From positions 86,597,018 through 86,661,017 of the forward strand of contig NC_084794.1 of NCBI RefSeq assembly GCF_963169125.1: a stretch of 64,000 nucleotides of DNA. The letters are read 5' to 3'. The notes beneath the pieces are model-generated. The model made no database searches, had not been told where the DNA came from, and was given only the letters and a program-made list of their open reading frames with translations. The translations under genes and the position numbers were made by a program. Numbering within the stretch: the first letter of the stretch is position 1; every line of letters begins with the position of its first letter. This document shows positions 33,659-44,524 of this stretch, one piece after another. Source of the stretch: Humulus lupulus. Lineage: Eukaryota; Streptophyta; Magnoliopsida; Rosales; Cannabaceae.

Positions 33659-36109
33659 TCAAGGCCTCCCATAGTGGGCACTCCACCAGGCTGCTCGGGC
33701 AACGGCCTGCTCACCAAAAGAGGAGAAGTCGAAGTTGGGATCCTGTTTCCACACATGGTAAAGAGCCCGGTCTATAGACTTGCGCTCGATTATGACCCTC
33801 TCCGCCTCCAAGGAAGCTCTCGCTGTCTCCCAGGAAGCCGTCTCCGCCTCCAAGGAAGCGACCTTCTCCTGAGCCGACTGTAGTTCAGCCCTAAGGGCCT
33901 CAACTTCAGTCCCCATTTGGATAACCATCTCATGCGACCCGGACGCAGAGACCTTGGCCCCCTGGAGCTCGCGCTCCAGGCGTTTAGCCTTGCCCTTCAG
34001 CTCCTTGATCTTAGCCTTCAGCTTATCATTCCTCGAGTCCAACTTGGCAGATTTAGTCCGGGCCTTTGACAGTTGGACCTTGTTTGCGCTAAGCTCATGT
34101 TTGAGCTCCTGGACCTGGACTATGAGACCGTCCCTCTCAGTGGTAGAAGCGGAGAGGACGCCGGACAAGTCAGCATGCCGAAGAGACACGATATAGACCT
34201 GCACAAGAAAATCAATGGCATCAGCAATAAGTAACAAAAAGAGAAACACATGTGCATCTATGCATAATACTAATCAACGCAAGGTGCAAAGCCTCACCCA
34301 AGCCGCGACATGCCTTAGCATCTCCCCGAGGTCTGGTTGAGTCACGTTCCCCAGGCTCCTCCAGTCGGAGACAGGGAGGCTCGCAGCTATTGGAACGAAA
34401 CGCTGCCCATAAACTGAGGCCATCCTGGTCACCCAAGGCTCTGCCTCCACGCTAGGAATATCTGGTTGGACAGGAACGGATGAGCCACTCGCCGAAGCAG
34501 GAGGCGGCGCAGAGAAGGGAAAAAACTGGGACATCGGTGCATTAGAAGGGGGCTCCGAGAGGTCGACGTAGTCAGTGTCTGGTATGCCAATGTCATGGGG
34601 GACCTGAGGGAAAACGTCCGTGCCATCAAGGCCAGGAGGGGCGTAACATCCCGCCGCGGCCTGCGGGTCCAGAGATGGAAAAGCCATGTCTTGGTCGTGT
34701 GGGCCATAGAGAGGGCACCCCCCGGGGGACGGGGGGGCATCCTCCATCTCCACCTCAACCTCACCCTCGTGTAGTGATGGCCCAGCCGGCGTAGCCACAA
34801 CCTTCTTAGACCCGGTGATCGACCACAGGAACTTGGAGTTAGAGACAGGGGACAATTGGTGGCGGGTGAGATTTTCCACCGTAAAAAGGACCGTTGCCTT
34901 CTTCTCAGCGGAATCTGCAGCAATGAGTTTGCCTATGGCCTCTGCCTCAGATCCAATGACCGAAGGATCAGCAAAGTGCCCTACAAGAACCACGTCGATG
35001 TCAGTACAAGCGAGAGTGCAAAACAGTAATTCTAGAAAGAAAAAAAAGAAAGACCAGGATACTTACTAGGGTTGGCGCGGAAGCTTTCATGAACCGAGAG
35101 TGGCCCCTTTACCCAAAAAAAGTCTTGTTTCCAAGGCCCGGTATTGGACACTGAGCCCTCTATTAAGGGGAGCTCACTGTTGTCCTTCTGCAGGTAGTAG
35201 AAGCCCTTGGACCTGGGCAATGCTATAAGGTTATACAAGGAATGCACCTCCTGCGCCGTCGGGGCGCGTTTCTCATTGTCCTTAAACCAAATGAAGAGGC
35301 AACTTAAAGTCAACCAACTGTTGGGCGACAGTTGGAGAGGGGCCAAATCAAAATAGTTGAGAACCGCCACGAAAAATGGGTGTAGAGGAATGGTGCCACC
35401 CGCCTTCAAAATCTGCTCGCTCAAAGCCACAAAGCCCCGTTTAGGGCGGTTGACCCGGCAAGCCTCCTGAGGAGCGTGCAGGGCGTATTCTGGAGGAGCT
35501 CGGTAATGCTTCACGATTGCCTTCAATTTATTCGGAGACACGTGGGACACTAGGCTGGACGCTAGTAGGGGGCGTCGTCCTCTTCCTGGATGGACACCTG
35601 TCTGCGTGCCTTTGACATATCTGCAAAATCAAAAGAAATATGTGAGGAAGAGGCAGGACACTTAATCCTCCATTTTTTCTTTCTAGCAAGAGTTTTCCAT
35701 CGAGGGAGCGATGGCGGAAGCGCTAAGTTAGGATCGACTGAGACTAGAGGCTGAGGAGAGGGGCTAATAGCCCCACGACCGTCATCAGGCGAAGGGGGAG
35801 TGGGAGGTTCTGGCGGAATATGTCCCTCCATAAATTCTAACTCCCACCGCAATTCGAAAAGAGTCGTCCTAAGACGCGTTATATGGTCACTTGTGAAAGT
35901 CCTCCATCTCCCCTCGACACCGAGTCAACTTCGCTCTCTACCACCCAAATTTTATGCCTAAGATCAGCCATGCACTCGAGGTGGCGGATGCGGGCTTGCC
36001 TCAAAGAATCATAGTCCTGGTAAGGGTTGCCCTCAGGGGACTCTGAGTCTGAAGACAGGTTGATAAACTTAGCCCTTGGGGGTATATCGGACGGGCCCTC
36101 ACTGGCCAT
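33659..36109 (-). CDS. Spliced antisense gene carried by the Tat element
   Basis: Runs opposite to gag-pol. Start ATG 36109 (MASEGPSDIPPRAKF). The first exon reads to 35067 if two minus-one shifts are allowed, at the four-base run 35910-35913 and the five-base run 35568-35572. It includes SHVSPNKLKAIVKHYRAP and KAGGTIPLHPFFVAVLNYF, resembling the 'putative gypsy type transposon' domain (PF04195, from memory). Intron 35066-34981 (86 bp) has GTAAGT and TTCTTGTAG. Exon two (34980-34298) is proline- and acid-rich. Intron 34297-34199 (99 bp) has GTGAGG and CTTGTGCAG. Exon three (34198-33659) is a long coiled coil (VQELKHELSANKVQLSKART) ending AAWWSAHYGRP. Both junctions keep the frame. Function unknown; antisense frames at this site are known in some Tat elements. 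A third acceptor-like site (TTTTGCAG at 35621-35628) precedes an alternative start, MSKARRQVS. Confidence 0.75.
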
Positions 36110-36229
36110 GAAACCACGTCCCAACAGCAAAAAGGGGCTCACGTATAAATGAGGGGAAGGCTACAAAACACAAAGGAATAGGCTTAATACCCCTAGATGC
36201 AAACGCCCTAAATGGACTACTACAGGGTG

Positions 36230-36237
36230 TATATATA
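36230..36237 (-). promoter_or_regulatory. Candidate TATA box of the antisense gene
   Basis: TATATATA about 120 bp upstream of ATG 36109. It is symmetric, so orientation is assumed from the gene. Confidence 0.35.
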
Positions 36238-36574
36238 AAAAAAAGAGGAGGGGCGTGCATATGGTCAAACTCACTACAAGTTCGGACTAATGTACCCCAT
36301 CCCAAGTGTTGTTGGTCTGGATCCGATAAAATAAGTAAATAAACGGGAGAAGGAAGGAAAATATACCTCAAGCGATTAAAAGAACGAGGTCGGAGTCCAA
36401 GGAAGGTTGGGAGGCGAAAATCACCAAAGCGTTGAAAATGTGCGTCTGCAAGAATTAACCAGAAATGTGTGTTAGTCCTAAAATATACACACCAAGAAAC
36501 TAGCTCATATATAAAAAAAAAATGAAAAATGAATGATGATGAAAAAATAAAAAAAGGATGAAACTATGGAAAAA

Positions 36575-36648
36575 GTGAGGTTGTGGGGGGTTGAACCCTT
36601 TACCTCTCGAAAGGAGCAAGGGTCTAACTACCACTAAGCCAAGGAAGT
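36575..36648 (-). other. tRNA-like sequence with A and B boxes
   Basis: On the minus strand, TGGCTTAGTGG (36631-36641) fits a Pol III A box and GGTTCAACCCC (ending at 36597) fits a B box, with about 33 bp between them as in a tRNA. The T stem pairs only partly and the acceptor arms do not pair, so it is a decayed tRNA or SINE-head relic rather than a working tRNA. Confidence 0.4.
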
Positions 36649-36739
36649 AAGGTGTAAAAATTAAGCCATGCATGAAGGCCTATTTATAGGGACCAAGATG
36701 AATAGTCTACAAGAGCACCTAAAGACCCTCTTTTAGACT

Positions 36740-36750
36740 AAGGGGGCAAA
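36740..36750 (+). other. Polypurine tract of the Tat element
   Basis: AAGGGGGCAAA immediately before the 3' LTR start at 36751. Confidence 0.8.
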
Positions 36751-38386
36751 TGTTGATGCTCATAATCTCATCAAGGGAAAATGCAAGGCCGTCACATGGG
36801 CGAAGCCCCACCGTCTCGCGAGGCCGTTCAGCGAGACCACCATCTCGCGAGGCCCTCGTGTGGGTGAAGCTCCACCGTCTCGCGAAGCCGTTCAGCGAGA
36901 CCACCATCTCGCGAGGCCCTCGTGTGGGCGAAGCTCCACCGTCTCGCGAGGCCGTTCAGCGAGACCACCATCTCGCGAGGCCCTCGTGTGGGCGAAGCTC
37001 CACCGTCTCGCGAGGCCGTTCAGCGAGACCACCATCTCGCGAGGTCCTCGTGTGGGCGAAGCTCCACCGTCTCGCGAAGCCATCCCGCGAGACCCTCGCA
37101 TGGGCGGAGCCCAACCGTCTCGTGAAGTCATTCCGCGAGGCCCCATCTCGCGAGGCCCTCGTGTGGACGAAGCTCCACCGTCTCGCGAAGCCGTTCAGCG
37201 AGACCACCATCTCGCGAGGCCCTTGTGTGGGCGAAGCTCCACCGTCTCGCGAAGCCATCCAGCGAGACCCTCGCATGGGCGGAGCCCCACCTTCTCGCGA
37301 AGACATTCCACGAGGCCCCATCTTGCGAGGCCATCTCGCGAGGCCCTCGTGTGGGCGAAGCTCCACCGTCTCGCGAAGCCATTCAGCGAGACCACCATCT
37401 CGCGAGGCCCTCGTGTGGGCGAAGCTCCATCGTCTCGCGAAGCCGTTCAGCGAGATCACCATCTCGCGAGGCCCTCGTGTGGGCGAAGCCCCCCTATCTC
37501 GCGAGGACGTCGTCCCACAAGGTCGCCGCGTGGGCGAGACCCCACCGTATCGCGGGGCCCTTAGGCCATTCCAACCGCGCGAGGCCGAGGGAGGCTGCGA
37601 GGCCGTCAATGGCGCCCCATGCGCGAGGCCGCACAAGGTCCCGCGCGCGCGCCCCTGGAGGTCCACCAGCCTACCATCTTCTCGGGAGGCCGACGCCCCA
37701 TAACTTGACACGTATGGCCCAAAGGCATCTTGTCTCGTACACTAAGACATGGAACGAGGCCAAGAACTTATCGCCCGCGCCCGTGGGTGACCTTAGAGCG
37801 CTCCAGGCATCCCGTACCAAGGGTCCCGTTCCCTACACCTCGAGATCCCCATGTTTAGGAGATCCCGTACGAGTCGAATGCGACATGTTTGTACGACCAA
37901 GTACCAAGTACAGATACCAGGACTAGTGAGATTGGTGGGATAAGGATCATGGTCCGTACGTCTAAGGCCATAGGACAGAGCCGACACCACGACCTCCTGC
38001 GCCACTATGCCTGCCGCCACGTATCAGACATGGGCCCAGAAAAGTGGTGGAAACGTCTCCCTGACACCTGCTCATGTACGAGATGTACATCCACGACCTC
38101 TGAAGCCACTCCCCTGACACAGTACGAATGTACCACTTGGTCCCCTGGACCACTATGTATCTAAGGCCATTAGAGCCTACTATAAAAGGAATTCTAAGAC
38201 CACCTGAAAGGGGTTTGGAAATTTAACTGTAGCAGAGGCATTAGTGTGAATGAGATACTGAATTCTCCATTGTTCTTAGATTATTGTTCTTGAGTTATTG
38301 TTCAAGTTTTCATAACTTTCCAATTAGCGATTCTAATTTGATAATTTTTCCAACTTAACTTCGTTGACGAGTTCTGACCGTCAACA
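36751..38386 (+). repeat. 3' LTR of the Tat element
   Basis: 1,636 bp from TGTTGATGCTC to GTCAACA. Contains the 64-bp CG-rich tandem repeat at about 36780-37495 (open in many frames, not coding) and the TATA box at 38181-38188. Closely similar to the 5' LTR, with a slightly different arrangement of variant repeat units. Confidence 0.93.
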
Positions 38387-39250
38387 ATCACCGATACACA
38401 ATCCCCAAGCATCCACGAACCTTACCGCCACTATAGCTATTTTCCTGCACATATAAACAAAAAGGAATGAGCCTAATGCCCAGCAAGGAAAATCTACCAC
38501 ATAGTTCATATACATAAATTTCATAAGAAACATAAAAACTTAACATAACACTTATATCATACACATACTATAATGGCCATTATTACTTGGGGTCCCATAG
38601 ACTAAACAAGTCATATGCCCATTAGATTAGTGGGGTCCTACTAGCTAAGCAGGTCATATGCCCATAATCCATTTGGGGCTTGTTAGTCATATGGGTCATA
38701 TGCCCAAGCCTACATACATACATAACATAACACATTTCATAACATATAAACATAAGATAACATATAAAACATATAACATATGAATTCTATCCTATTTTCC
38801 TTACCAAAATACCGGGATAAGAGGACAGAGGTGGGACTTTGGAACACTCCTAAGAACCATTTGAAAAAGAGTGAGTATAGAGTAAAAGAGAAATGAAAGG
38901 AATGGAAGGACTAAACCATTGAGAAAAATACTTACCAAAACCTTTTTGCTCAAGAACTTAGATTTCCTAACCAAAATAAAGATTGAGGTTAAAGGCTGCG
39001 TAGAAGACTATGAGAACTTAAAATAAAATAAAACCAATGAACTAAGGTGTAGAATTACCTTGAAGACTTGTAGACCAATCTAAACCTTGAACCGAAATAC
39101 TATAAATCCTTACTTTCTCAAGTGTTTGATAAGCTTATGATGATCAAGCTTATGATTTCCCCACCCAAGTGTTTACACTCTCACACTCACCTAGCAACTT
39201 GCAGCCTCTGAACTTAGAGCAAAAGATGAATAATGGATGTGTACTAGGTC

Positions 39251-39260
39251 CTATTTATAG
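39251..39260 (-). promoter_or_regulatory. TATA box of minus-strand LTR
   Basis: CTATAAATAG, downstream (in transcription direction) of the paired GCGATATATCGC palindromes. Confidence 0.55.
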
Positions 39261-39442
39261 AGTTTAGGAATGAAAGGATCTTGATTTAACTTGAATAAAA
39301 ATAATGGCTTTTTAGGTGAAAATAATTTGAATCATCGTTCAGCAGAGGCTGAAGACTCGTTCAAAAAGTTGCTGGAATTATCAAGAGGTTGAATGGCTGA
39401 ATGGAAAACAAATTCAAAAACTTTCAAAATAAGCTGAAGGAA

Positions 39443-39570
39443 GCGATATATCGCCCCCTATAGGCGATATATCGCCTGGACCAATATGCCCGAGGCAAAC
39501 GTGCATCGTTTCGTGTTTTCCGTATCTACGTGCTGCGATATATCGCCTCCTATAGCTGCGATATATCGGC
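39443..39570. repeat. Paired GCGATATATCGC palindromes
   Basis: GCGATATATCGC at 39443-39454, GGCGATATATCGCC at 39463-39476, GCGATATATCGC at 39535-39546 and a one-mismatch copy at 39558-39570. Each pair is separated by about 8-11 bp containing CCTATAG. Confidence 0.9.
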
Positions 39571-40412
39571 ATTCGCTAATTATTTAAACACGAAATTACA
39601 CATTTTTAGCTTAATTCAAATTGAGTAAACAGCCTTGACTAAGCCCTTAAACGTATTCAAAGCTGCTGACTGACCTTAGAGCATTCAAACTTTACCCTTA
39701 TTAAATTTAATCCTCAAAATACTTAATCCTTTAATCACCCATACATAACATGTTCTTAAAATCCTATTGGTTCTTATCTAAACCATATAGTATAATAAAT
39801 ATTATCCTTATTATCAGCCATATTAATCAAACCTTAGGTTAACATTAATATTCTTAAACTATAGGTTAAACTTAGAAAATCTACAAGTACTACTATGAGT
39901 GTCCAAATAATTCCCGGTCTGAACCAAAAATCCACAGTCATAAAGATAATACTATAAATACTATAATACTACTATCTAACTAGCTAAGTAAAGTTCTTGG
40001 ACTCTACATAAACAAAGGTAGCAAGGCTTCAGAGATATCTCGTTAGTTCCAGACCAAACAGCTCGAGGTCGTGTCACTAAGTTTTAGACAGACCAGGATC
40101 CTCCAGATTGTTTGAAATGCCAATGAGAGAGATCAAGGTGTCCAGTGTCCAGATCGCCATCATCAAGCCCGAGCATTATCTAAGTCATGTCGTTCTGCTC
40201 CAATCATACCCAGTTTGAAAGTGGCATCTAGCTTGGGGTGGTTCAAAGACGTGCATATGGAAGGATCCCAACATACTCAGATGCCCAGTATACGCAATAA
40301 GTGCGAATAATTGTTATATACATTTATTGATCAATGTAAATGAAAATAGGCCTAATTAGGATATTTATGTATCCATTTATTTGAGGATATTTACATATCC
40401 ATCACAATTCCC

Positions 40413-40420
40413 TATAAATA
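40413..40420 (+). promoter_or_regulatory. TATA box of Tat-like LTR
   Basis: TATAAATA about 240 bp before the LTR end at 40658. Confidence 0.6.
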
Positions 40421-41264
40421 CAAGGGAAATTGATAGTAAAAGGGATCGACAACTTGTATGCCAAAACTCTGCTGAGATTGTCATAAACAATTTCTTCAAG
40501 GGTTCCTTAACAAGAATAAGAGCGACTCATGGAATAGGTAGATTTTTAACCACTGAACCAGGTTAAAACTTTGTGATTTTATATTTACGGTTTATCAATA
40601 AGCTTAATCTCTCTAATCGGATTTCTTAATCCCTTGTTGGCGAAGAACTGCATCAACAAGTACTTTATTAAAATAAAAAAATGCTTAAGTACTACTCAAT
40701 TGTTGTAATGTCCCAAATTATCTAATAAGGCTTAGGGTCTTGATTAAGGGGTCAGGATGGAATATATGATTATGTGATATATATATATGTATCATTGCAT
40801 GATTATGTGAGTTGTTCTATAATATGACTTGATATGCATGTTTAGGTGTATTAAATATGCATGTAGGCCCATTTCTGGTTAGAAGGATAATTTTCGTAAT
40901 TTGGCCTGTTATGGGTACATTTGGCATATATGTGATATATGTGTGGGACCACATTATTATGTGGATATATTTGGGTTACTCAGCATAAGGTGATCCTAGG
41001 GAGCAAGTTAGTGGGAAAGTCACAATGGGACCAATACTTGACTTTGAGGTGAGTCAAGGGATATTTTCGGTATTTAGTACATTACCGAGATATTGGGTAA
41101 TGGAAATAAATATTTGAGGATATATTTGGAGTTAGTGAGATCAAGAGGGAATTATGAGAATTTTGACTATTTTGCCCTCGGGGACGTTTTTTGGTACCCC
41201 GAGCCTTGAGATTTACTTAAGGTTACTTCAGCTCGAAGTAACATGAAAAAAACAAAATACGTTC

Positions 41265-41268
<4 letters not shown>

Positions 41269-41300
<32 letters not shown>
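41269..41300. repeat. (CT)n microsatellite
   Basis: About 16 CT units in the leader-like part of the solo LTR. Confidence 0.95.
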
Positions 41301-41303
<3 letters not shown>

Positions 41304-42340
41304 TCTCTTACTTGATTCTCGGTAGCATTTTTGAAGGAAACTCGAGTTTTAGAGCTCGAATTCAAGCGAGGTTAGAGTCACAACGATTCTAGGGAAGATT
41401 AGAAGCTTGATAGCCGAATGATTTAGCTGGAAAACTACCTAATTAGAGGTAATTTAATCTTTGAACAACTGAGTTTTGGTTTCCTTAAGTTTATTGAGTT
41501 TTGATTTGAATTAGAGATTTGGGGGAGGCTTTTGAGTGAGATAAACTTGGGTATTGATGGTGTTTATGTGCTGATATTGTTTGGGGGATTTAATTATGAG
41601 TTTGGGATTCAATTGGGTTGGATTTTGGGTGAAATTGACTGAGGAAACAGGGAAAATTCTAGGTTTGCGGGGCCGCGCCGCGGGCTTGTTCTTGGACGCC
41701 ACGACCTATGTGAACCCACGGCCTAAGAGGGGTTCTGGTTGGGAGGTGTGCCGTGACTCTCTAGGGAAAGTCGTGGCCCATGTCTTCATTGTCAGACAAG
41801 GGGCTCTCTGTCTGGGAGGCGTGCCGCCTGGGAAAATTTGGCAACTTTGGGTTTTTAATGATAGGAATCCAAACTTAAGGGTTCGAGATTGATCCTACTA
41901 CCCAGTTTAGTAGAGTTTGACCTCCCGGAGGCTAGGACTTGGTCTGGAAGCCTTTATTTACTTGTTATTGATGAGATTCTATATTATTGTCGTGACTAGG
42001 TTATCGCTAGGGGCTCAGAACCAGAATCGTGCTCGAGGGTCATTCATTCGTAAACTGTGCTTGGACTAAAGGTAAGAAAACTGCACTCGGTATGTGACAC
42101 ATGTGATTATGGCTTGGCCTGAATTATTGAACATGAGCATAAATAGGGCATGAACACCTGAGTATGTGCATGATTGTGATTATGATTCTGATTATGCTTG
42201 TGATTGTTTATTAAGCATGCTGAATGCTTTGTATTTGGATATCTTATATATGATATATTCCTGTCTGAATTATCTAATGGAGAAAAGCATTGAATTTTTA
42301 GTCAATGTCGGCAATAGTGCTAAGCGCTGGTTGAAAAGCA

Positions 42341-42726
42341 TTGACTTATGAGTCAAGGACGACAATAGCACGCTGAGTGCTGGTCGTTTTGGTTAGGCTA
42401 ACCAGGAGCGCATCATACGCTTGTCTGACCTATTGGTCATGGAGAAATTCAGGGCTAGGTACGCTAGGCCAACTCTAAGGCTGGTTATACAAAGGATTGG
42501 GAAAAGGGCCCCGGGGTGACTTATTAGTCCCATATCCTAGGACTGGGCCCCAGACTTGACTTATAAGTCAAGAACGACCTTAGCATGCCAAGTGCTGGTT
42601 GAAAAACATTGACTTATGAGTCAAGGTAGACAATAGTGCTGAGCGTTGGTCGAAAAGCATTGACTTATGAGTCAAGGTCGACAATAGCCCTGAGCGCTGG
42701 TTGAAAAGTGTTGATTTATTAGTCAA
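42341..42726 (+). repeat. Array of inverted TTGAC boxes
   Basis: TTGACTTATGAGTCAA at 42341-42356, 42609-42624 and 42660-42675; CTTGACTTATAAGTCAAG at 42555-42572; a variant at 42711-42726. TTGAC occurs on both strands in each unit (W-box core), and the TGAGTCA versions also match the GCN4/bZIP site. Longer units including GACAATAG and GAGCGCTGGTTGAAAAG repeat around them. Confidence 0.85.
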
Positions 42727-43522
42727 GGACGGCAATAGCGCGCTAAGCGCTTGTCGATATGGGTATGCCTAATCAGGAGTGTGATATACGCTTGATCGAC
42801 CTATTGGTCATGGGAAACTAAAGTGCCAAGTACGCTAGGCCAGCTCCAAGGCTGGTTATATAGAGGATAGGGTTGTGGGCCCTGATGTGACTTATTAGTC
42901 CCATATCCGAGGGTGTTGAGCCCCAGAATGATTCATTAATCATGTATTTTGGGCGCGGGCTCTAGTATGATGCATTGATCATTTATCTTGGATTATTGGC
43001 CCATATGACACTGTAGTCATTTATATGGATGGTATGCATGGATGAGTAGGGTTATTATTGCTAGGCATGCTTATTATGATTTGGTAACATATTATTAACT
43101 GCTTATGAGCATGTTTAAGTTTTCTTGCTGAGCCTTGGCTCACGAGTGCTTTGTGGTGTAGGTAAGGGGAAAAAAAAGTTGGAAAATCTTTGAGTTGGAG
43201 AGCTTAGGTGACGATGTGTACATATGCGGTTGCTCGACCACCACAGCCGAGGTTTTAAAGGGGAACTAGGGTCAAACCCTATTTTGATGCGTAGGTTGGC
43301 TGGTTGTAACTTTTCAATTGTAGTTAACCTTTTTAAATGTATTTTGGGATCCGATGTATGAAGTAAACGTTTTAATGAAACAATGTTACCTTTGACCAAA
43401 AATTTTAACCCTAAACTGTTAATCACATTTAGTTACACGGTTATGGCCAAATGACTTGTTTAGCTAGTTTAGCACTATTTAAAATACACAGTGTAACAAT
43501 CCCAGAGTAGTAGGGCGTTACA

Positions 43523-44079
43523 GTTGTGCTTTTTACTATTTTGCTTATGTGTGACTATGTATACTCTATGTTCCACCAAGTGATCGAGGAGGTTCAAGTT
43601 CTTGGTCTCTTGCCAAATAACCAGACTTGTTCGAACAAATCATGCTGTTTGCAAAAATTACAAAAAACAATATACTTAGAAAAAATCTTACATGTTAAGC
43701 AATACTTGTTAAAATAACAATAATTTTGCAAAATGTAAATGTGTCACACACACTCCCTTGTAAATAACTCGTAATAAAATGGAGAAAATTGTGTTTATCA
43801 TATTAAAAAATGTGTACGAGCAACCAATGTTTTTGAAAGAAAACATTTGGGAATCAATTTTATTAGTATCTGGTCATTTAAAAATGGGCAAAATCGTGCC
43901 CTTCGACCAGAAAATAAATAGTCTGAAAAAATGATTGGTCATTATAAAATTGGGCAAAAATGTGCCTTTACAATCAAATAAAAATGAAAATATCTAGAAA
44001 CACACTGGTCATACAAAATGGGAAAAAAATGTGCCTTGCGACCAGTGTTATACTAGAATTTAAACAATAAATTACTAAT
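43523..44079 (-). other. Non-coding region beyond Tat pol, with hairpin repeats
   Basis: No coding signal. At about 43868-44050 a unit of roughly 70 bp occurs three times (TGGTCAT...AAATGGGCAAAA..TGTGCC..GACCAG); CTGGTC and GACCAG at the ends can pair. Lies 3' of the integrase end of the minus-strand Tat remnant. Confidence 0.55.
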
Positions 44080-44519
44080 AGTACTTTCAAAGATATTCGC
44101 CATTCCAATATCTTGCGATCAGTTCACCATTCAATTGAGCTAGTTTATACGTGTTAGGTTGTAAAACATCTACGATCTGATACGATCATTCCCAGTTAGG
44201 CCCCAAAACTCCTAATGCAGGGTCCTGAGTGTTTTGGAACACTTTTTGGAAGATCAAGTCTCCACTTGCAAACTTCCTATCTTTGACCCGAGAGTTAAAA
44301 TATCAAACAAGCTTTTGCTGGTAAGCAGTTACTCGTAATTGAGATTATTCTCGCTATTCGTCGATTAGGTTAAGAGATTTAGCTAGCAGTTGATGATTTA
44401 TATTTTGGTCAGACGTACTTCTGCGATGTGATGGGGTTTTTTTTTTACTGGTATCATTGCTTCATACCCATATAATAAAGAAAATGGTGTATCACTAGTT
44501 GATGTACGAGCAGTGGTGC
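44080..44519 (-). pseudogene. C-terminal integrase of the decayed Tat element
   Basis: The minus strand reads YRTTARTSTSDTPFSLLYG from 44519, then VTAYQQKLV, YFNSRVKDRKFASGDL and PALGVLGPNWE, the C-terminal part of Ty3/gypsy integrase, with several stops. It continues the integrase interrupted at 53058: the codons ...VLWSY there are followed here by RTTART. The chromovirus at 44525-53052 sits between them. Confidence 0.8.
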
Positions 44520-44524
44520 GATAT

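Larger units (their letters stand above)
24929..38386 (+). mobile_element. Full-length Tat-lineage Ty3/gypsy retrotransposon
   Basis: 13,458 bp flanked by ATCAC (24924-24928 and 38387-38391), an exact 5-bp TSD. Order: 5' LTR, primer site, gag, pro-RT-RH-aRNH-INT, a non-coding spacer, an antisense spliced gene, a tRNA-like patch, polypurine tract, 3' LTR. The second RNase H and the long region between pol and the 3' LTR define the Tat lineage. The LTRs are nearly the same length (1,651 and 1,636 bp) and closely similar, so the insertion is recent compared with its neighbours. Lesions are few and listed under gag, pol and the antisense gene. Confidence 0.93.
24630..40008 (-). mobile_element. 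Minus-strand LTR, interrupted by the full-length Tat element; net about 1.9 kb
   Basis: On the plus strand it begins TGTAATGATCC at 24630 and ends ACTCTACA at 40008. Flanks TAAAA (24625-24629) and TAAAC (40009-40013) are a near-perfect 5-bp TSD. The TATA box CTATAAATAG lies at 39251-39260 (minus) and two pairs of GCGATATATCGC palindromes at 39443-39570 lie upstream of it. Everything between 24929 and 38386 is the inserted Tat element. No coding sequence; family not assigned. Confidence 0.65.
24567..40658 (+). mobile_element. LTR (Tat-like family), interrupted; net about 0.7 kb
   Basis: Starts TGTTGAAACC after a purine tract and ends GCATCAACA at 40658, with inverted ends TGTTGA/TCAACA. Almost all of the interval is foreign: a minus-strand LTR (24630-40008) that itself contains the full-length Tat element. 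The TATA box TATAAATA lies at 40413-40420, inside the right-hand piece. The U5 end (TTGGCGAAGAACTGC) resembles 11579-11700. Candidate right flank AGTAC at 40659-40663; no left partner identified. Confidence 0.6.
40704..43522 (+). mobile_element. Chromovirus solo LTR
   Basis: 2,819 bp from TGTAATGTCCC to GGGCGTTACA. Flanks ATTGT (40699-40703) and GTTGT (43523-43527) are a one-mismatch TSD. No internal region. It contains a CT microsatellite at 41269-41300, GCCGCGCCGCGGGC near 41671, GGTAAGAAAACTGCACTC near 42071, an array of TTGACTTATGAGTCAA palindromes (42341-42726) and the conserved block near 43121-43172. A sister of the outer solo LTR at 15845 rather than of the inner one, judging by shared words. 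Confidence 0.88.

Noticed and set aside
33659..36142. Five separate small minus-strand genes
   Set aside because: Canonical introns at 34199-34297 and 34981-35066 and two one-base shifts join the blocks into one gene, which explains them better than five genes.
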